64,000 nt of DNA from Perognathus longimembris pacificus (GCF_023159225.1 NC_063162.1:101820094-101884093); one strand, 5' to 3'. Shown: positions 35,722 to 47,444, counted from the stretch's first letter. Numbers and translations are program-made. The notes: a model not told the origin generated them from the letters alone.

Positions 35722-35892
35722 ATAGATGTGTCATATTTATTCAACATTTGATTTTGAGTGAGAAATTTTGTTACTTGGCTGATGTTATCTTCCTTACATT
35801 GATTTTTCACAAGAAACCTAAATGAAAGAGGAACTGTGATGTCTCATTGTGCAACAGAGAGAGCCGGAGTTTAGCATACACTGGCCAAGGAA

Positions 35893-36290
35893 TAAAAGTG
35901 GGAACAGGTGTGGTGGCTTATGCTTATAATCCCAGATACTTGGGAAGTAGAGATCAGGATGACTGTAGTTTGAAACCAACTTGGGCAAAAAGTTAGTGAA
36001 ATTCCATCTCAGCAACAACAAAAGCAGAGTATGGTGGCTTACTCCTATAATCCTAGTTATGCAGGAGGTATAGGTAGGGTGTCTCATACCTATAATTCCA
36101 GCTATGCAGATGCGGGAGGCATAGCTAGGAGACCACACTCCCAAGCTAGCCCTGACAAAAAGTGATAAACTATGTAAAAACAAAACAAACAAAGACCCTA
36201 AAATATATAAAGATATAGACATGTGAGTCAAGTAGCAGAGCTGCAAGTGCAAAGCCTTAAGTTCAAACCTCCGTACTATAAAAGCAAGCA
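35893..36290 (+). mobile_element. Composite SINE: two B1-like units plus a tRNA-like unit
   Basis: Unit 1 (ggtgtggtggcttatgctta) and unit 2 (gagtatggtggcttactcct) are successive 7SL/B1-like monomers. A partly repeated third start (gggtgtctcatacctataat) and then a tRNA-like tail unit (gagtcaagtagcagagctgc, cttaagttcaaacctccgta) follow. It is a different architecture from IDL-Geo and older by divergence. Confidence 0.7.
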
Positions 36291-36639
36291 CTCTAATAGT
36301 AAGTGGCACAGCCAAGTGTGTGTGATATCCCAGCCCATGCTCTTAGCTCCTATCATGCCTCATCAATAACCAGAGTGGCCCTAGACAATATGTCTTCCAC
36401 CTCCACCTCAGACATTTCCTCAGCTCTCGGGGAACTGCTACCTCTCCCACAGGTATCATAGGAACATGCTTCCCCATCACCATCACTCTTCTCATTTCAA
36501 GAGAAAAATTCTCTACTAACTTATTCAGAAAGGTACTCTATGTCAGCATGTTCCAGTGTTTTCCCTATTCTTTCCTGTAGTCATTCCAAAGGTTCACGTT
36601 TTACATTAAAGTCTACAGGATGATAGATAGTGACCTGAT
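36291..36639. other. Non-coding sequence
   Basis: Nothing recognised. Confidence 0.4.
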
Positions 36640-36961
36640 TTCCATCTTCTACATGTGATTATCCAGTTTACCCAACACTATTTGGTCAAGAGTGTCTTCT
36701 CCAATGTATATTTGAGACTTTTTTGTGGAAAAATAAATCAGATGACTATAGCTGTGTGGATTTATTTCTGGGTGTTCTGTTGCATTGGTCTGTGATATCT
36801 TCTTGATAGAGCTTAAGACTGAGATTACCAAGCTGAAGGATAAATTCAGGTTTGATTTTTGTTAGATATTGTCAAAATCCTTTTCCCATAGCATTAGGCT
36901 ATTTACCACTCCCAACAGCAATGCATGCCTCTATATTCCTTCACTTTACTTTCTTATTTAT

Positions 36962-37147
36962 AATTTTTTTGCCAATCCTGCAGCTTGAACTCAAGGCCTG
37001 GGCACTGTCCTTGAGCTCCCTTTGCTCATGGCTAGCATTCTACCACTTGGGTCACTGCACCACTTCTAGATTTTTCTGTGTATGTGGCACCGAGGGCTTT
37101 GTGCATGCTAGGCAAGCTTACTCTACCACTAGACCAAACACCTGGCC
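36962..37147 (-). mobile_element. IDL-Geo SINE, diverged
   Basis: Inverted right monomer (gcctgggcactgtccttgag) and left monomer (tgtgcatgctaggcaagc) ending ctggccc. No certain TSD. Confidence 0.8.
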
Positions 37148-37267
37148 CTGTATTCTTTCAATAATAAGAATAATATTTCAAAAGTATATTTGAATTTTTA
37201 TTAGTCTAAAAGTTGTATTAGTGACTTCTTATTACTATTCCTTTTCTGAATCACGTTTATCCATTTT

Positions 37268-37470
37268 TTTTTTTTTTTGCCAGTCCTGGGGCCTTGGACT
37301 CAGGGCCTGAGCACTGTCCCTGGCTTCTTCCCGCTCAAGGCTAGCACTCTGCCACTTGAGCCACAGCGCCGCTTCTGGCCGTTTTCTGTATATGTGGTGC
37401 TGGGGAATCGAACCTAGGGCCTCGTGTATCCGAGGCAGGCACTCTTGCCACTAGGCTATATCCCCAGCCC
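37268..37470 (-). mobile_element. Young IDL-Geo SINE
   Basis: Near-identical to the copy at 58962-59186, including the rare cttcccgctcaagg variant. A perfect 15-bp TSD, acgtttatccatttt, lies at 37253-37267 and 37471-37485. Inserted within an ancient L1. Confidence 0.95.
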
Positions 37471-39175
37471 ACGTTTATCCATTTTAATACATTTAATTAT
37501 TATGGGTGTTTATTTTTCCCTGAAGTGAAAATTTGCCTCCTTTACCCAACACCTCCATAGGATTTTGATCGTTTTCTTTTAAAAACTCTACATATTAAGA
37601 ATATTAGTCTTTTTTTTTAATGTGGGTAGCAAGTGTTTGAGACCATTGAACATTGTTGTTGCTAAATGGAGTATGATCATCTTTACTGTGCAAAAGATTG
37701 GTATTTTAATATAGTTAACTTTAATAATATAACTCCACTTCTGGATTTTTCTCCATTGTCTAGAAGTAGATGAGTTCACCATATTTTCTGAAAAACTTAT
37801 ATGATTTCTGTTTTTTAGTTAGATTTTTGATCCACTCAGAATTTGTCCTAGTTTACAACAAAGAATCTAGATTACATTTTAACTTTTTTCAGATGTTTAA
37901 ACATTGACCAACTACTTATTATGAAAATATATATTTTTCCAAATCACTTGACAAGTCATCTATAGTGAGTGTTTAATTTCTACATGTGCTTTTTAATGTA
38001 ATATTTACCAAGTTTAGCAAACAATATTATACTCATTTGATGAATGTATTGAAAATTTTTCCTTCTATACATCTGCTCTGGAAGAATACAGATATATTGG
38101 GAGTATTTGGTTTCTGAAGGTTAGGTAGAATCTCTCAAACAATGGGGCCTGAAGTTTTTGAGGACTAGAGTCCCTTAACAAATTCCTCTACTTCTCTAAA
38201 AATTTTCATCCTTGGCCTTTAATGCAGTTTTTATGAGTTTTACTTCCCTAGAAAAGTATTCACTTTACCTAGGTTTTCTAATTCTTTCATATAATTGCTC
38301 AAAATAATCACATTTCTTTCAATAGTAAGTCCTCATTTACTTGTTGGTACACTCTGTATCATGCATAAGGAGTTTCATTATAACAATTCTATACATGTTT
38401 ATAATGTATGTGAATTATAGTCTCCCTTTCTATTCTCTTTCTTGTCCATTCTCCTCCCTTCCTCCATTTCCTTTCTCCTGTGGCCCCTTAGAAATCTCTT
38501 TTTTCTTTTGTGACCTTCATGGTTTGTTTTTCTTTGTTTCTCTCTAGCTTTTCACAAATGAGAAAAGTAACCATGTAATATCTATCTATGGGTTAGTATT
38601 ATTCCAAATACTATGACGGCTGAGTAAAAGTCTATCATATATATCATATTTTCTTTCTCCATTCATCCACAGCTGGACATCTGGGATAATTCCATCACCT
38701 ACGAACAGTGTCATAATAAACATGAGTATACGGGTATCTCTATGGCAAGCTGACTTTAATTCTTTTGGGTATATGTCCAAAAAATGTATGGCTGGATCAT
38801 ATGACAGTTCTACTTATAATTTTTTAAGGATTCTCTATACTTATTTCTGTAGAGCTGTCACTAATACACATTCCCATCAGCAGTGGGAATGTACATGAAT
38901 TACATTTTTCCCACATCCTCACCAATATTTATTGTTTTTATTTTCTTGATAATAATTATATTCTTATTGGGGTCAGATGAAACTCAGTGTGGTTTGATTG
39001 GATTAGCTCTGGTGGCTAAGACTACTGAACATTTCTTTGTATCTTTATTGACCATCTATACTTCTTCATTTTGAAAACTGCCCATTCGTTTGGTCATTTA
39101 TTGATCAGATTATTATTTTAGTGTTTAACTTTTTGAGAACTACTTATAGCTTATATATTAAGCTATATATTAAGA

Positions 39176-39335
39176 CTGGTACTCTACCACTTGAGTCACA
39201 GCTTTATTTCATGAATTTTGTTGGTTAATTGAGTTAAGTTTCTCATAAACTTTTCTGCTCAGGCTAGTTTCAAACCATGATCCTCAGATTTCAGCCTCTT
39301 AAGTAGCGAGGATTACAGGTATCACATACTGTGGC
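39176..39335 (-). mobile_element. B1-like/Geo SINE, partial
   Basis: Inverted end of the right monomer (ctctaccacttgagtcacag) and B1-like left monomer (aaccatgatcctcagatttc, tagcgaggattacagg). The 3' part is missing. Confidence 0.75.
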
Positions 39336-40094
39336 TTTTTGTTGTTGTTTTTTAAATTTCCTGCTTTCCAGTTCCTCCCTCTAGTCAAGTTCTGTCTCAT
39401 TGTCCACGTTTTGTATTCCAGATTGTTTAAAATCCAAAGCTAGTGAAGACCTACTTTTAAATACCTTGCTGATAATATTTACTTAGTTTATCTTTTAAAA
39501 TTTATGGCATGAATAGTTTAGGTTTAATCATACATAGAAGTGCAGTAGGCAATAAACCCCACACACTGATAACATGATCCTCAGAATTCTGATTCTTGAG
39601 CTTCCACTCTATATCACCTGGGAAATATTCAGAGACAGATTTAAAAATCATCCCAAAGACCATCTTCACATTTGACAAAACAATAATTCCCTGATGGCAT
39701 ATATCTCCCAGTATAAAATGGTATTCTAAAAATTGTCTCAAAAATGTCATTCTATGATTAATTTTAATTCAAGCACAGTCAACTGAAATGTTTAATAATT
39801 CAGAAAGTTCAGACTGGTTTGGAATTTCATCTATAATGGCTGAAAGTCTGAATAATGAATTCGTTTATAAATTCTGTAACTTTCAGGTACTTTTCGGGTA
39901 CACATACAAATCAAGCCAGCAAATGATTGCCTTTTTCACAAGCAAATGAGAACATTTTTATCTGTATTATTGGTAATTTATGAATGGCTACATTGAAAGT
40001 GATGTAAAGGTATCTGGAAATTATTCTAAGCTCTAAAATATTAACTTATTATTTTTTTAAATTTAGAAGCATTGTATTTTCATTGCTGAAATTT
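39336..40094. other. AT-rich non-coding sequence
   Basis: No repeat or gene recognised before the L1 target site. Confidence 0.45.
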
Positions 40095-40136
40095 ATGAAA
40101 TAAATTTTTTAATTTATTTATTTATGGATTTAGGTA

Positions 40137-43100
40137 TGTTGAACATTTCCTCATATGTTTCTTTGCCATTTTAATCTCTTCTCTTGTGAAGTCTCTCTTT
40201 AGCTCCTTTGCCCATTTAATAATTGGTTTATTGGGCTTGGAGGGGCTTAGTTTTTTGAGTTCTCTGTAGATGACAGATATTAGGCCTTTGTCTGTTGCTG
40301 TGCTGGTGAAGATCCTTTCCCATATGGATGGCTGTCTTTCTATTTTGGTGGCTATGGCCTTAGCTGTGCAGAAACATTTAATTTATAGTAGTCCCATTTG
40401 TCGTGTCTCTCCCCAATTTGTTGTGCCCCTGGGACTCTATTCAGGAAGTTCCTTCCTGTGCCTGTAAGTTCTAGCGTCTTGCTTACCCTATCCTTCAGTA
40501 GTTTCAAGGATTCAGGCCTTATATTGAGGTCCTTGATCCATTTTGAGTTGATCTTGGTTCATGGTGATAGGCTTGGGTCTATGAAATTTCTGCATATGGC
40601 TGCCCAGTTCTCCCAGCACCAGTAGTTGAAGAGGCTATGTTTATTCCATTGTATGTCTTTAGCTCCTTTGTCGAATATCAGCTGACTGTAAGAGTGGGGT
40701 TTTATTTCTGGATCTTCAATTCTATTCCACTGGTCTTCAGGTCTGTTTTTATACCAATACCATGCTGTTTTTGTTATGATGGCTCTATAGTAGAGCTTGA
40801 AGTCTGGTATTGTGATACCTCTTGCACTGCTTTTTTTTTTGCCTAGAAATGCTTTGGCTATTCTAGGTCTTTTGCTGTTCCATATGAATTTATGGGTTGC
40901 TTTCTCTATTTCAGTGAAGAATGTAGCTGGGATTTTGATGGGGATTGCATTGAATTTGTATAACAATTTGGGCAATATGGCCATTTTCACTATATTGATT
41001 CTGCATGGTACGTCTTTCCATCTCCTTGTGTCTTCTTTGATTTCTCATATTAGATTTTTATAGTTCTCATTAAATAGGTCCATCATGTCCTTGGTTACGT
41101 TGATCCCTAGGTACTTTATTTATTTATTTTTTTGGCTACTGTAAATAAAATTGTTTCCATAATTTCCTTTTCTGCTTGTACATTGCTGGTACATTGATTT
41201 TGTATCCTGCTACTTTGCCAAAATGCTTTATTAGGTGTAGGAGTTTGGGGACTGAGTTTTTTGGGTCCTTCAGATATAAGATCATGTCGTCTGTGAATAG
41301 GGACAACTTGATTTCTTCCTTGCCGATGTGGATCCCTTTGATGTCCTCCTCTTGCCTTATTGCTATGGCTAGGGATTCCAGCACTATGTTGAAAAGAAGT
41401 GGGGAGAGTGGGCATCCTTGTCTTGTTCCTGAGTTAGGGGGAATGATTTAAGTTTCTCTCCATTTAATATGATATTAGCACTTGGTCTGTTGTATATGGC
41501 TTTTATTGTTTTGAGGAATGTTCCATCTATTCCTGTTCTCTCCAGAGCTTTTAATAAGTATGGATGTTGTATTTTGTCAAAGGCTTTTTGGGCATCGACT
41601 GAGATAACAATGTGATTCTTGGTTTTAGTTCTGTTTATGTGGTGAATTTCATTGATTGATTTACGGATGTTGAACCATCCTTGTGACTGTGGGATGAAGC
41701 CTACTTGGTCATGATGTATAATTTTCTTGATCAGTTTCTGGATCCTGTTAGCTAATATTTTATTGAGGAGCTTTGCATCTGTGTTCATTAGTCATATTGG
41801 TCTGTAGTTCTCTTTTTTTGTTGGGTCTTTGCCTGGTTTGGGAATGAGTATAATATTAGCTTCATAGAATGAGTTTGGGATTTCTCCCTCTGTTTCTATT
41901 TCGCGAAAGAGTTTGAGGAGTATTGGTATTAGCTCCTCACTAAAGGTTTTATAGAATTCGTTGGTGAATCCATCTGGGCCTGGGCTTTTCTTTGTTGGGA
42001 GGTTCTTGATTACCCCTGTATCTTGCTGTAAGTTATTGGTTTATTTAGTTGATTTATTTCTTCTTGGTTCAGTTTGGGCAGTTTATATTTCTCTAAGAAT
42101 TGATCCATTTCTGTAAAATTATTGTTTTTTTAGTGAGTAGAGGCTCTGGAAATAGTTCCTTATGATTGTTTGAATATCATGTATACTTATTGCTATTTTT
42201 CCGGTGGAGTCCCTGATTTTACTTATATGAGTCTCTTCTCTTCTTTTTTTTGTAAGTCTTGTGAGGGGGTCTGTCAATTTTATTTATTTTCTCAAAGAAC
42301 CAGCTTTTAGTCTTATTTATTTGTTGAATGGTCTTTCTATTTTCAAGCAGATTTATCTCTTTTTTAATCTTTGTGATCTCTCTCCTCCTAGTCATTTTAG
42401 ATTCAATCATTTCTGTTTCTCCAGTTGTTTTAGTTTCATTGTGAGGTTATTGACCTGCTCTGTTTCCATTCTTTTAATGTGAGTGCTGAGGGCGATGATC
42501 TTGCCCCTCAGTACTGCCTTAGCTGTGTCCCATAGGTTTCTTTGTGATGTATTTTCATTTTCATTGTGGCTTATGAATTGGTTAATTTCATCTTTAATTT
42601 GGTCTGTGGCCCAAGTGTTGGATAACAGTGTGGGGTTTAGCCTCCAAGAATGTGTATTGCCTCTGTGGTAACCGTTGTTATTGAGGGTTACCTTTAATCC
42701 ACTGTGGTCAGATATAATACATGGGATGACATCAATACTTTTGTATTTGCTGAGGTTCTTTGTGTGGGCTATGACATGGTCTATTGTGGAGTATGATCCA
42801 TGAAGTGCTGAGAAGAAGTAGGGTGGAAGATTCTGTATAGATCTGTCAGATACATTTGGGATATGGTGTTACTTAGGTCCTCAGCTCCCCTGCTGATCCT
42901 CTGGGTGTTGGATCTGTCTCTTGGAGAGAGTGGGGTATTAAAGTCACCCACTATGATTGTGTTTGGGTCTATCTTGTTCTGTAGTTCTGTGAGAATTTGC
43001 TTGACATATGTAGGGCCTCTTTTGTTCGGTGAGTATACATTTATCACCGTGATGTCTTGATTCTGGATTTTTCCTTGTATTAAAATGTAGTGACCTTCTT

Positions 43101-43350
43101 TGCCTTTTTGAGTTGATTTTAATGAAAAGTCCAGCGTGTCTGAGATCAGGATGGCTACTCCTGCAGTTTTGGAAGGTGCGTTTGCTTGGAAGATCTTGCT
43201 CCATCCTTTCATTCAGAGCCCGTTTTTATCCCTTGCTGTAAGGTGGGTCTTTTGTAGACAACACATGGCAACTTTTTGTTTGTGGGTCCATTCTGCCAGT
43301 CTTCTCCTCTTTATTGGAGAATTTATACAGTTTATATTCAAAGAGATCAA
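40137..43350 (-). pseudogene. L1 ORF2 lacking its C-terminus
   Basis: The endonuclease begins near 43340. KGWSKIFQAN and GDFNTPLS lie in a 143-codon frame at 42781-43212. The RT domain is split: [15 protein letters not shown] sequence near 41960, [20 protein letters not shown] at 41384-41788, and FTDD in place of FADD at about 41287. The thumb and following region lie at 40559-40990 ([21 protein letters not shown]). Coding stops at the MRKCS region where the element ends, so the zinc knuckle is missing. Several frameshifts make it inactive in any case. Confidence 0.88.
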
Positions 43351-43417
43351 GGATAAGAGTGTTTTTTCTCCTTGCATTTTATTGTTGAGCTGTTTTTCCT
43401 CTTTTTTTTTCTTGTCT

Positions 43418-44546
43418 TTAGTGAGCTGCTCTTTCTGTTGGGCTCTGGCTATTGTAGTTTCTTTCTGTTTCTGTCTGTGTGTCCTGTACGATTTCTGTTG
43501 GGTGGGAGTCCCCTCTTAGAATTCGCTGTATGGATGGTTTTTTTATTCACATACTCCTTTAGATCCCCTTTGCTATGGAGAGATCTGGTTTTCCCTTCGA
43601 ATATGAACTCCAGCTTCGCTGGATATTTTATTTTAGGTTGGCAATTGTTGGCTTGTAGGACCTGGATGGTGTTCTTCCATTCTCTTCACGCGTGGTAGGT
43701 TTGTGTGGTGAGGTCTGCTGTTATTCGGATCCTCTTCCCATTGTAATAAATTTCTTTCTTTGCTTTGGCTGCATTCAAAATTTGCTCTTTATTCTTGAGA
43801 TCTGAAGTCTTGAATATTATGTGCCTTGGCGTGGCTTTTCTAGGATCTGGTCTGCCAGGTGTCCTGTAGGCTTTGGTTACCTGGATGGGGTCCCTTGTGA
43901 GATTGGGGAAGTTTTCTGCAATCACTTTATTGAGAATATTTTGAAGCCCTCTGCTCTGGTATTCGGCTGCTTCTTCTATTCCAATTATGCGCAGATTATA
44001 TCTCTTGTCTTTGTCCACTAGCTCCTGGATTAGTCTGCCATGGAGCTTTATCGTTTCTTGGAGTGTGGTAATTTTCTGGTTCTTATTGGCTGCATCATCA
44101 TCCAAGAGAGAAATTCTGGCTTCCATATGGTCAATTCTTTGTGCTGTGGATTCAAGTGCAGAGTTTATGCATGTCAGAGAGCTATTTATGGTTGCCAGAT
44201 CAGCTCTGATCGTGGAAATATCTTCCTTTACAGTGTTGTATTTTAAATCTATTTTTTCATGCATTTCACTTCTCAGGATGTTAAGGTCTTCTTTAATGGA
44301 GGTTTGCATTGTATCCATTTTTGCTTCCATTTCTTTCTTGGCTTCCTGGATGTCCTATGAGACTTCCACTCTGAACTCCTGGAATTGTTTTCTGATTTCG
44401 TTTCTGAGGTTTTCCATCATTTCTGTTAGCATAGCCTCAGTTGTTTTTTTATTCTGCATCTTCTCTTCAGCAGTGTTGCTTTTTGGAGCTCGTGAGTTGG
44501 CTTGCCCTTTGATGAAATTTGTTATATTTCTTTGTGATTTTCACAT
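43418..44546 (-). pseudogene. L1 ORF1 with nonsense codons
   Basis: Homologous to 6526-7694. The start ATG complement is 44544-44546, but the second codon is TGA where the other copy has CGC. A further TAG lies near 44355. From 44330 to 43686 a 214-codon frame keeps the coiled coil (KKEMEAKMDTMQTSIKE, a single unit), the RRM (RYNLRIIGIEEAAEY, ATPRHIIFKTSDLK) and part of the C-terminal domain. A break near 43690 precedes the C-terminal end (stop complement 43418-43420). The protein would be an ORF1p trimer subunit if intact. Confidence 0.88.
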
Positions 44547-45916
44547 CTGGAGATCTGTGGGTGGCTTCCCTGGTTTGGCTTTGTGCTGGTTCCTGCTGGT
44601 CTGTCAGTGGTAGACTTGTTTGTGTCCTGGCTCTGGGTTTGAGTTTGGCTGTTGAACCTTACTGCCCAATGGGTGAGCATGACCGTCTCGGTTGTTGCTG
44701 GGGTGGTCACCCTCACTGCACTTGTGGGTGGGTAGGTTCTGTGTCTTTCTCTGAGGGATAGTGTCCTGCTGCTGTGTTGTGCTGACCCTAGCATGCCCCT
44801 GGTGGGGGTTTGTGGGTTGCTGATTCAGCGTGGTGTGGAGGCTTTTCTCTTCTTCAGTTCTTTTTTCCACTGGGTACCTTGGTCAGAGGAGCTCACCTCC
44901 CAGATTGAGATTTGCCGCTGAGAGGCGGCTTGGCCCCCTGTGCGGAGTGCGCCTACCCATGGGCGCTGCTGCTGGGGGGCCCTGCCCACCTGTGTGGCGC
45001 ACACCTATCAGAGCAGGCGCTGCCGTTGAGGGGCCCTGCCCACCTGTGTGTCGGGTGTTACAGCTTGCCTGCTTGTGTGCTCCCTCAGGGGGTTGGCAGA
45101 CGATCCTCCTGCTGGAGGACTAGCACACTGGCCCTCTGGGGGGCACATGCGTATGCCCTCTAGTGCTTCCTTTGGGGGCATGTTGACACGAGTTGTTGGA
45201 GAGTGCTTGTGCCCTCTTGCGAGTTTGCTGGTGAGGGCGGTATGGGTGGGCCCTGGTCGGATCAAGTGTCCGGGCGCAGTTGGTGCCCACAGACTCTGTG
45301 CCTCCACTGTGAGGAGGGCGTGTGATCGGGCCCAGATGTCCCTGCTGGGCTGGTATTGTATACCCATGAGTCTGTGGTTGTTGTTGAAAAAGATCTCGAG
45401 GACCAGGCGCCTCAGGTGGGGCTTCCAATGCCTACCAGTCCCCTGGCCGCTGCTGGGGAGGGAGCGGGGCCAGTGCAGCCAGGTTCTGTCTCTTCTGCTG
45501 GGAGTTTGGGGGGGAATGCCTTGGCACAGCTCCTTTGTTCCCTCGGGGTAGGGAGGGAACTCTAGCTTCTTTGTAGGTTTTGGGTCTCTGCTAGGGCTGG
45601 TCTCCCGTGGGGGGGGAGGGGTAATGGGGAACTTACTGGTCTTGGATTGTGTGTGTGTCCCGCATTGCTGTGGGCTTTTCGGGGCTGGGTGCCGGGGTGT
45701 GGCAATCGGTCGTTTGGTGGTGGTGGTCCCAGCACTCCCTGTCAGCGCCGCCTGGTTCCCGGCCACTCCATCTCGCCGCCCGGTCCCACGCCACTGCCCA
45801 GCCACTCGGTCCCACACTGCCTGTCTCCGTTGGTCTGCTCTCCATCTGGGGTCCGTGGAACTCCTGGCGTGACTTTTCGGCTGTTGCTTCTCTGGTGGCT
45901 GAAGGTCTGTGGCCCC
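44547..45916 (-). promoter_or_regulatory. L1 5' leader, variant type
   Basis: GC-rich, CpG-containing leader. Its inner ~1.1 kb aligns with the leader at 5370-6525 (shared gggacacacacacaa, ggagacc, ccccacctgaggcgcctgg, aataccagcccagcaggg). Its first ~250 bases (45665-45916, minus strand starting ggggccacagaccttcagcc) do not match the other copy and lack its aagatgg motif. Promoter function is inferred from position. Confidence 0.7.
44911..45069 (-). repeat. Tandem repeat of about 54 bp in the L1 leader, 3 units
   Basis: Units on the plus strand start at about 44911 (diverged), 44962 (ggcgctgctgctggggggcc) and 45016 (ggcgctgccgttgaggggcc). Units 2 and 3 share ccctgcccacctgtgtg. They lie in the leader at the same place as the array at 6372-6500. 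Confidence 0.75.
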
Positions 45917-45929
45917 ATGAAATAAATTT

Positions 45930-46639
45930 AATACGAATAAATATCACTTAATTTTATCCCTATGAAGTAAATATCTGAAAAATCTATTGTCCTTTTAGAT
46001 GCCTTCATGCATATATGTATTTTGTTATAAAAGAACATATATAAAATTTTATATCTTAATAAATAAATATATTAGCTAATGATCATAGTATCATAACTTT
46101 ATTCTTCAAGAATATTATTTTTAAATGATATGTATCAGTCCATAGCACAAACCTATTTTGGAGTCCTGTAAGATTGAATAGGAATCATATTTTCATTTCA
46201 TTATCAATTAACATGTGATTCATAGTGTGGTTATGAAAAATACAGGGGTCTTACTAGCATGAAAAACTAAGTATAATATGCTTGAACTCCATAAACTTGG
46301 TGAGTCTTTGTTCTCTCTGATGCAGAAGGACAAAGGCCACCATGTAAGGAGGTCTCCACCCTCTTACTGCAGATGCACGAAGAGAAATCCTGGGAAATGA
46401 CAGGAAACATTCAACATTCAAGTCCTACTTAAGTGGCTGGTTGAATACAGCAACATGAGTAACTCTAACTGACACTACCTGGAGCTGAGGTGAACTGGCC
46501 CTGCTGAACCATGACCAAATTGTAGATTTATGAGGAAATAAGTGGGTGTTTTAAGTGATGAAGCTTTGGAATGCTCTCTCTCGCTCTCGCTCTTCTTCCT
46601 CCTCCTTCCATCTTCTACATCCTCTTCTTCCCTTCTTCC
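45930..46639. other. Non-coding sequence
   Basis: AT-rich to 46300; 46330-46560 has a faint old-LTR feel (aataagtgggtgttttaagt) that I cannot confirm. A CT/TCC-rich run occupies 46575-46640. Confidence 0.4.
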
Positions 46640-46965
46640 CTTTTTATTATTGGTGATACTGGGTTTGAACTCAGAGCCTCACACTCACTAGACAGGTGCT
46701 CTAATAGTTGAGCCACACTCCCAATCCTTTTTGCTGTCCTTTTTCACATAGGGTCTGTGGATTTTGCCAGACATTGGTCTTTGCCCATGATCCTCCTAAC
46801 TCTGCCCCTGCATATATTTTAGATTACAGGCACGAACAACCACACTTGGCTTGTTCTTTGAGAAAAGGTCTCAGTATTCTTTTGCCTAACCATGACCCTC
46901 CTATTCTTTCTCTCAAGTAGCTGGGATTAGAGGTGTGAGCCTCATGCCTAGCTTTCTAGTGTTTT
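46640..46965 (-). mobile_element. Older composite SINE (tRNA-like plus B1-like units)
   Basis: Inverted tRNA-like unit (gggtttgaactcagagcctc, ctctaatagttgagccacac) followed by two B1-like units (cccatgatcctcctaactct; ccatgaccctcctattcttt and agtagctgggattagagg). Inverted counterpart of the composite at 35893-36290. Confidence 0.7.
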
Positions 46966-47182
46966 CTCATGCAACAATAGATACTTGGTCCACTATACAG
47001 GAGCCTCTGACCTTAGCATTTTTCCGTGTATGACCATTGTAATTGAATAGGTACAAAAGACTGTAGGAGATCAGAGATGAGATTACTTACAGCCAGAGGC
47101 ATTGGGGATGTGTCACAAAGAAGAGCGTGACTGAAATAGGCTTTAAAGATTCTTGGCCTGGTCAACCGTCTTCACCTACTCT
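46966..47182. other. Non-coding spacer
   Basis: Nothing recognised. Confidence 0.4.
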
Positions 47183-47196
47183 CTAGGCATCTATTT

Positions 47197-47430
47197 CCCT
47201 TTTTCTTTTAGTTGCTTGTGGAGCTTGAACTCTGGGACTGAGTGCCATCTCTGAGCTCTTCAGTTCAAGGCTAGCATTCTAGCACTTGAGCCACCACTTC
47301 TAGCTTTCTGGTGGTTAATTGGAGATAAGAGTCTCCCGGATTTTCCTGCCTGGGCTGGCTTTGAACCACAATCCTCAGATCTCAGTCTCCTGAGTAGTTA
47401 GGATTACAGGCATGAGCCACCAGCACCCAA
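47197..47430 (-). mobile_element. B1-like/Geo SINE
   Basis: Inverted right monomer (tgccatctctgagctcttca), B1-like left monomer (tcctgcctgggctggctttg) and end (gagccaccagcacccaa). A 14-bp TSD, ctaggcatctattt, lies at 47183-47196 and 47431-47444. Confidence 0.93.
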
Positions 47431-47444
47431 CTAGGCATCTATTT

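Larger units (their letters stand above)
36640..39150 (-). mobile_element. Ancient L1 remnants, several pieces
   Basis: Pieces in plus-strand reading: 36640-36955 (tatccagtttacccaacact, ggatttatttctgggtgttc), about 37486-38335 (tttgatccactcagaatttg) and 38340-39150 (ttcctcc-rich 3' UTR, then ttcttttgggtatatgtcca, cccatcagcagtgggaatgt). The first and second repeat the same ORF2 region, so at least two insertions are involved. All frames are destroyed. Confidence 0.55.
40108..45916 (-). mobile_element. L1 family B with full 5' leader but premature 3' end (5.8 kb)
   Basis: Minus-strand element: leader (44547-45916), ORF1 (43418-44546), ORF2 (about 40137-43350). A perfect 13-bp TSD, atgaaataaattt, lies at 40095-40107 and 45917-45929, so the ends are real. 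The 3' end stops inside ORF2, about 0.8 kb before the family's normal end, and is followed by an A-rich tail (minus-strand ataaataaataaattaaa). The complement of ATTAAA lies at 40170-40175, about 33 bases before the break. This looks like retrotransposition of a prematurely polyadenylated RNA rather than a later deletion. Confidence 0.92.

Noticed and set aside
45008..45817. 269-codon sense open frame in the L1 5' leader
   Set aside because: GC-rich DNA has few stops; the aligned leader at 5370-6525 does not keep a matching frame, and the composition (Pro/Arg/Thr-rich) fits a chance ORF.
46330..46560. Possible ancient LTR 3' part
   Set aside because: Only a loose match to aataagtgggtgttttaagt-like LTR ends; not enough to annotate.
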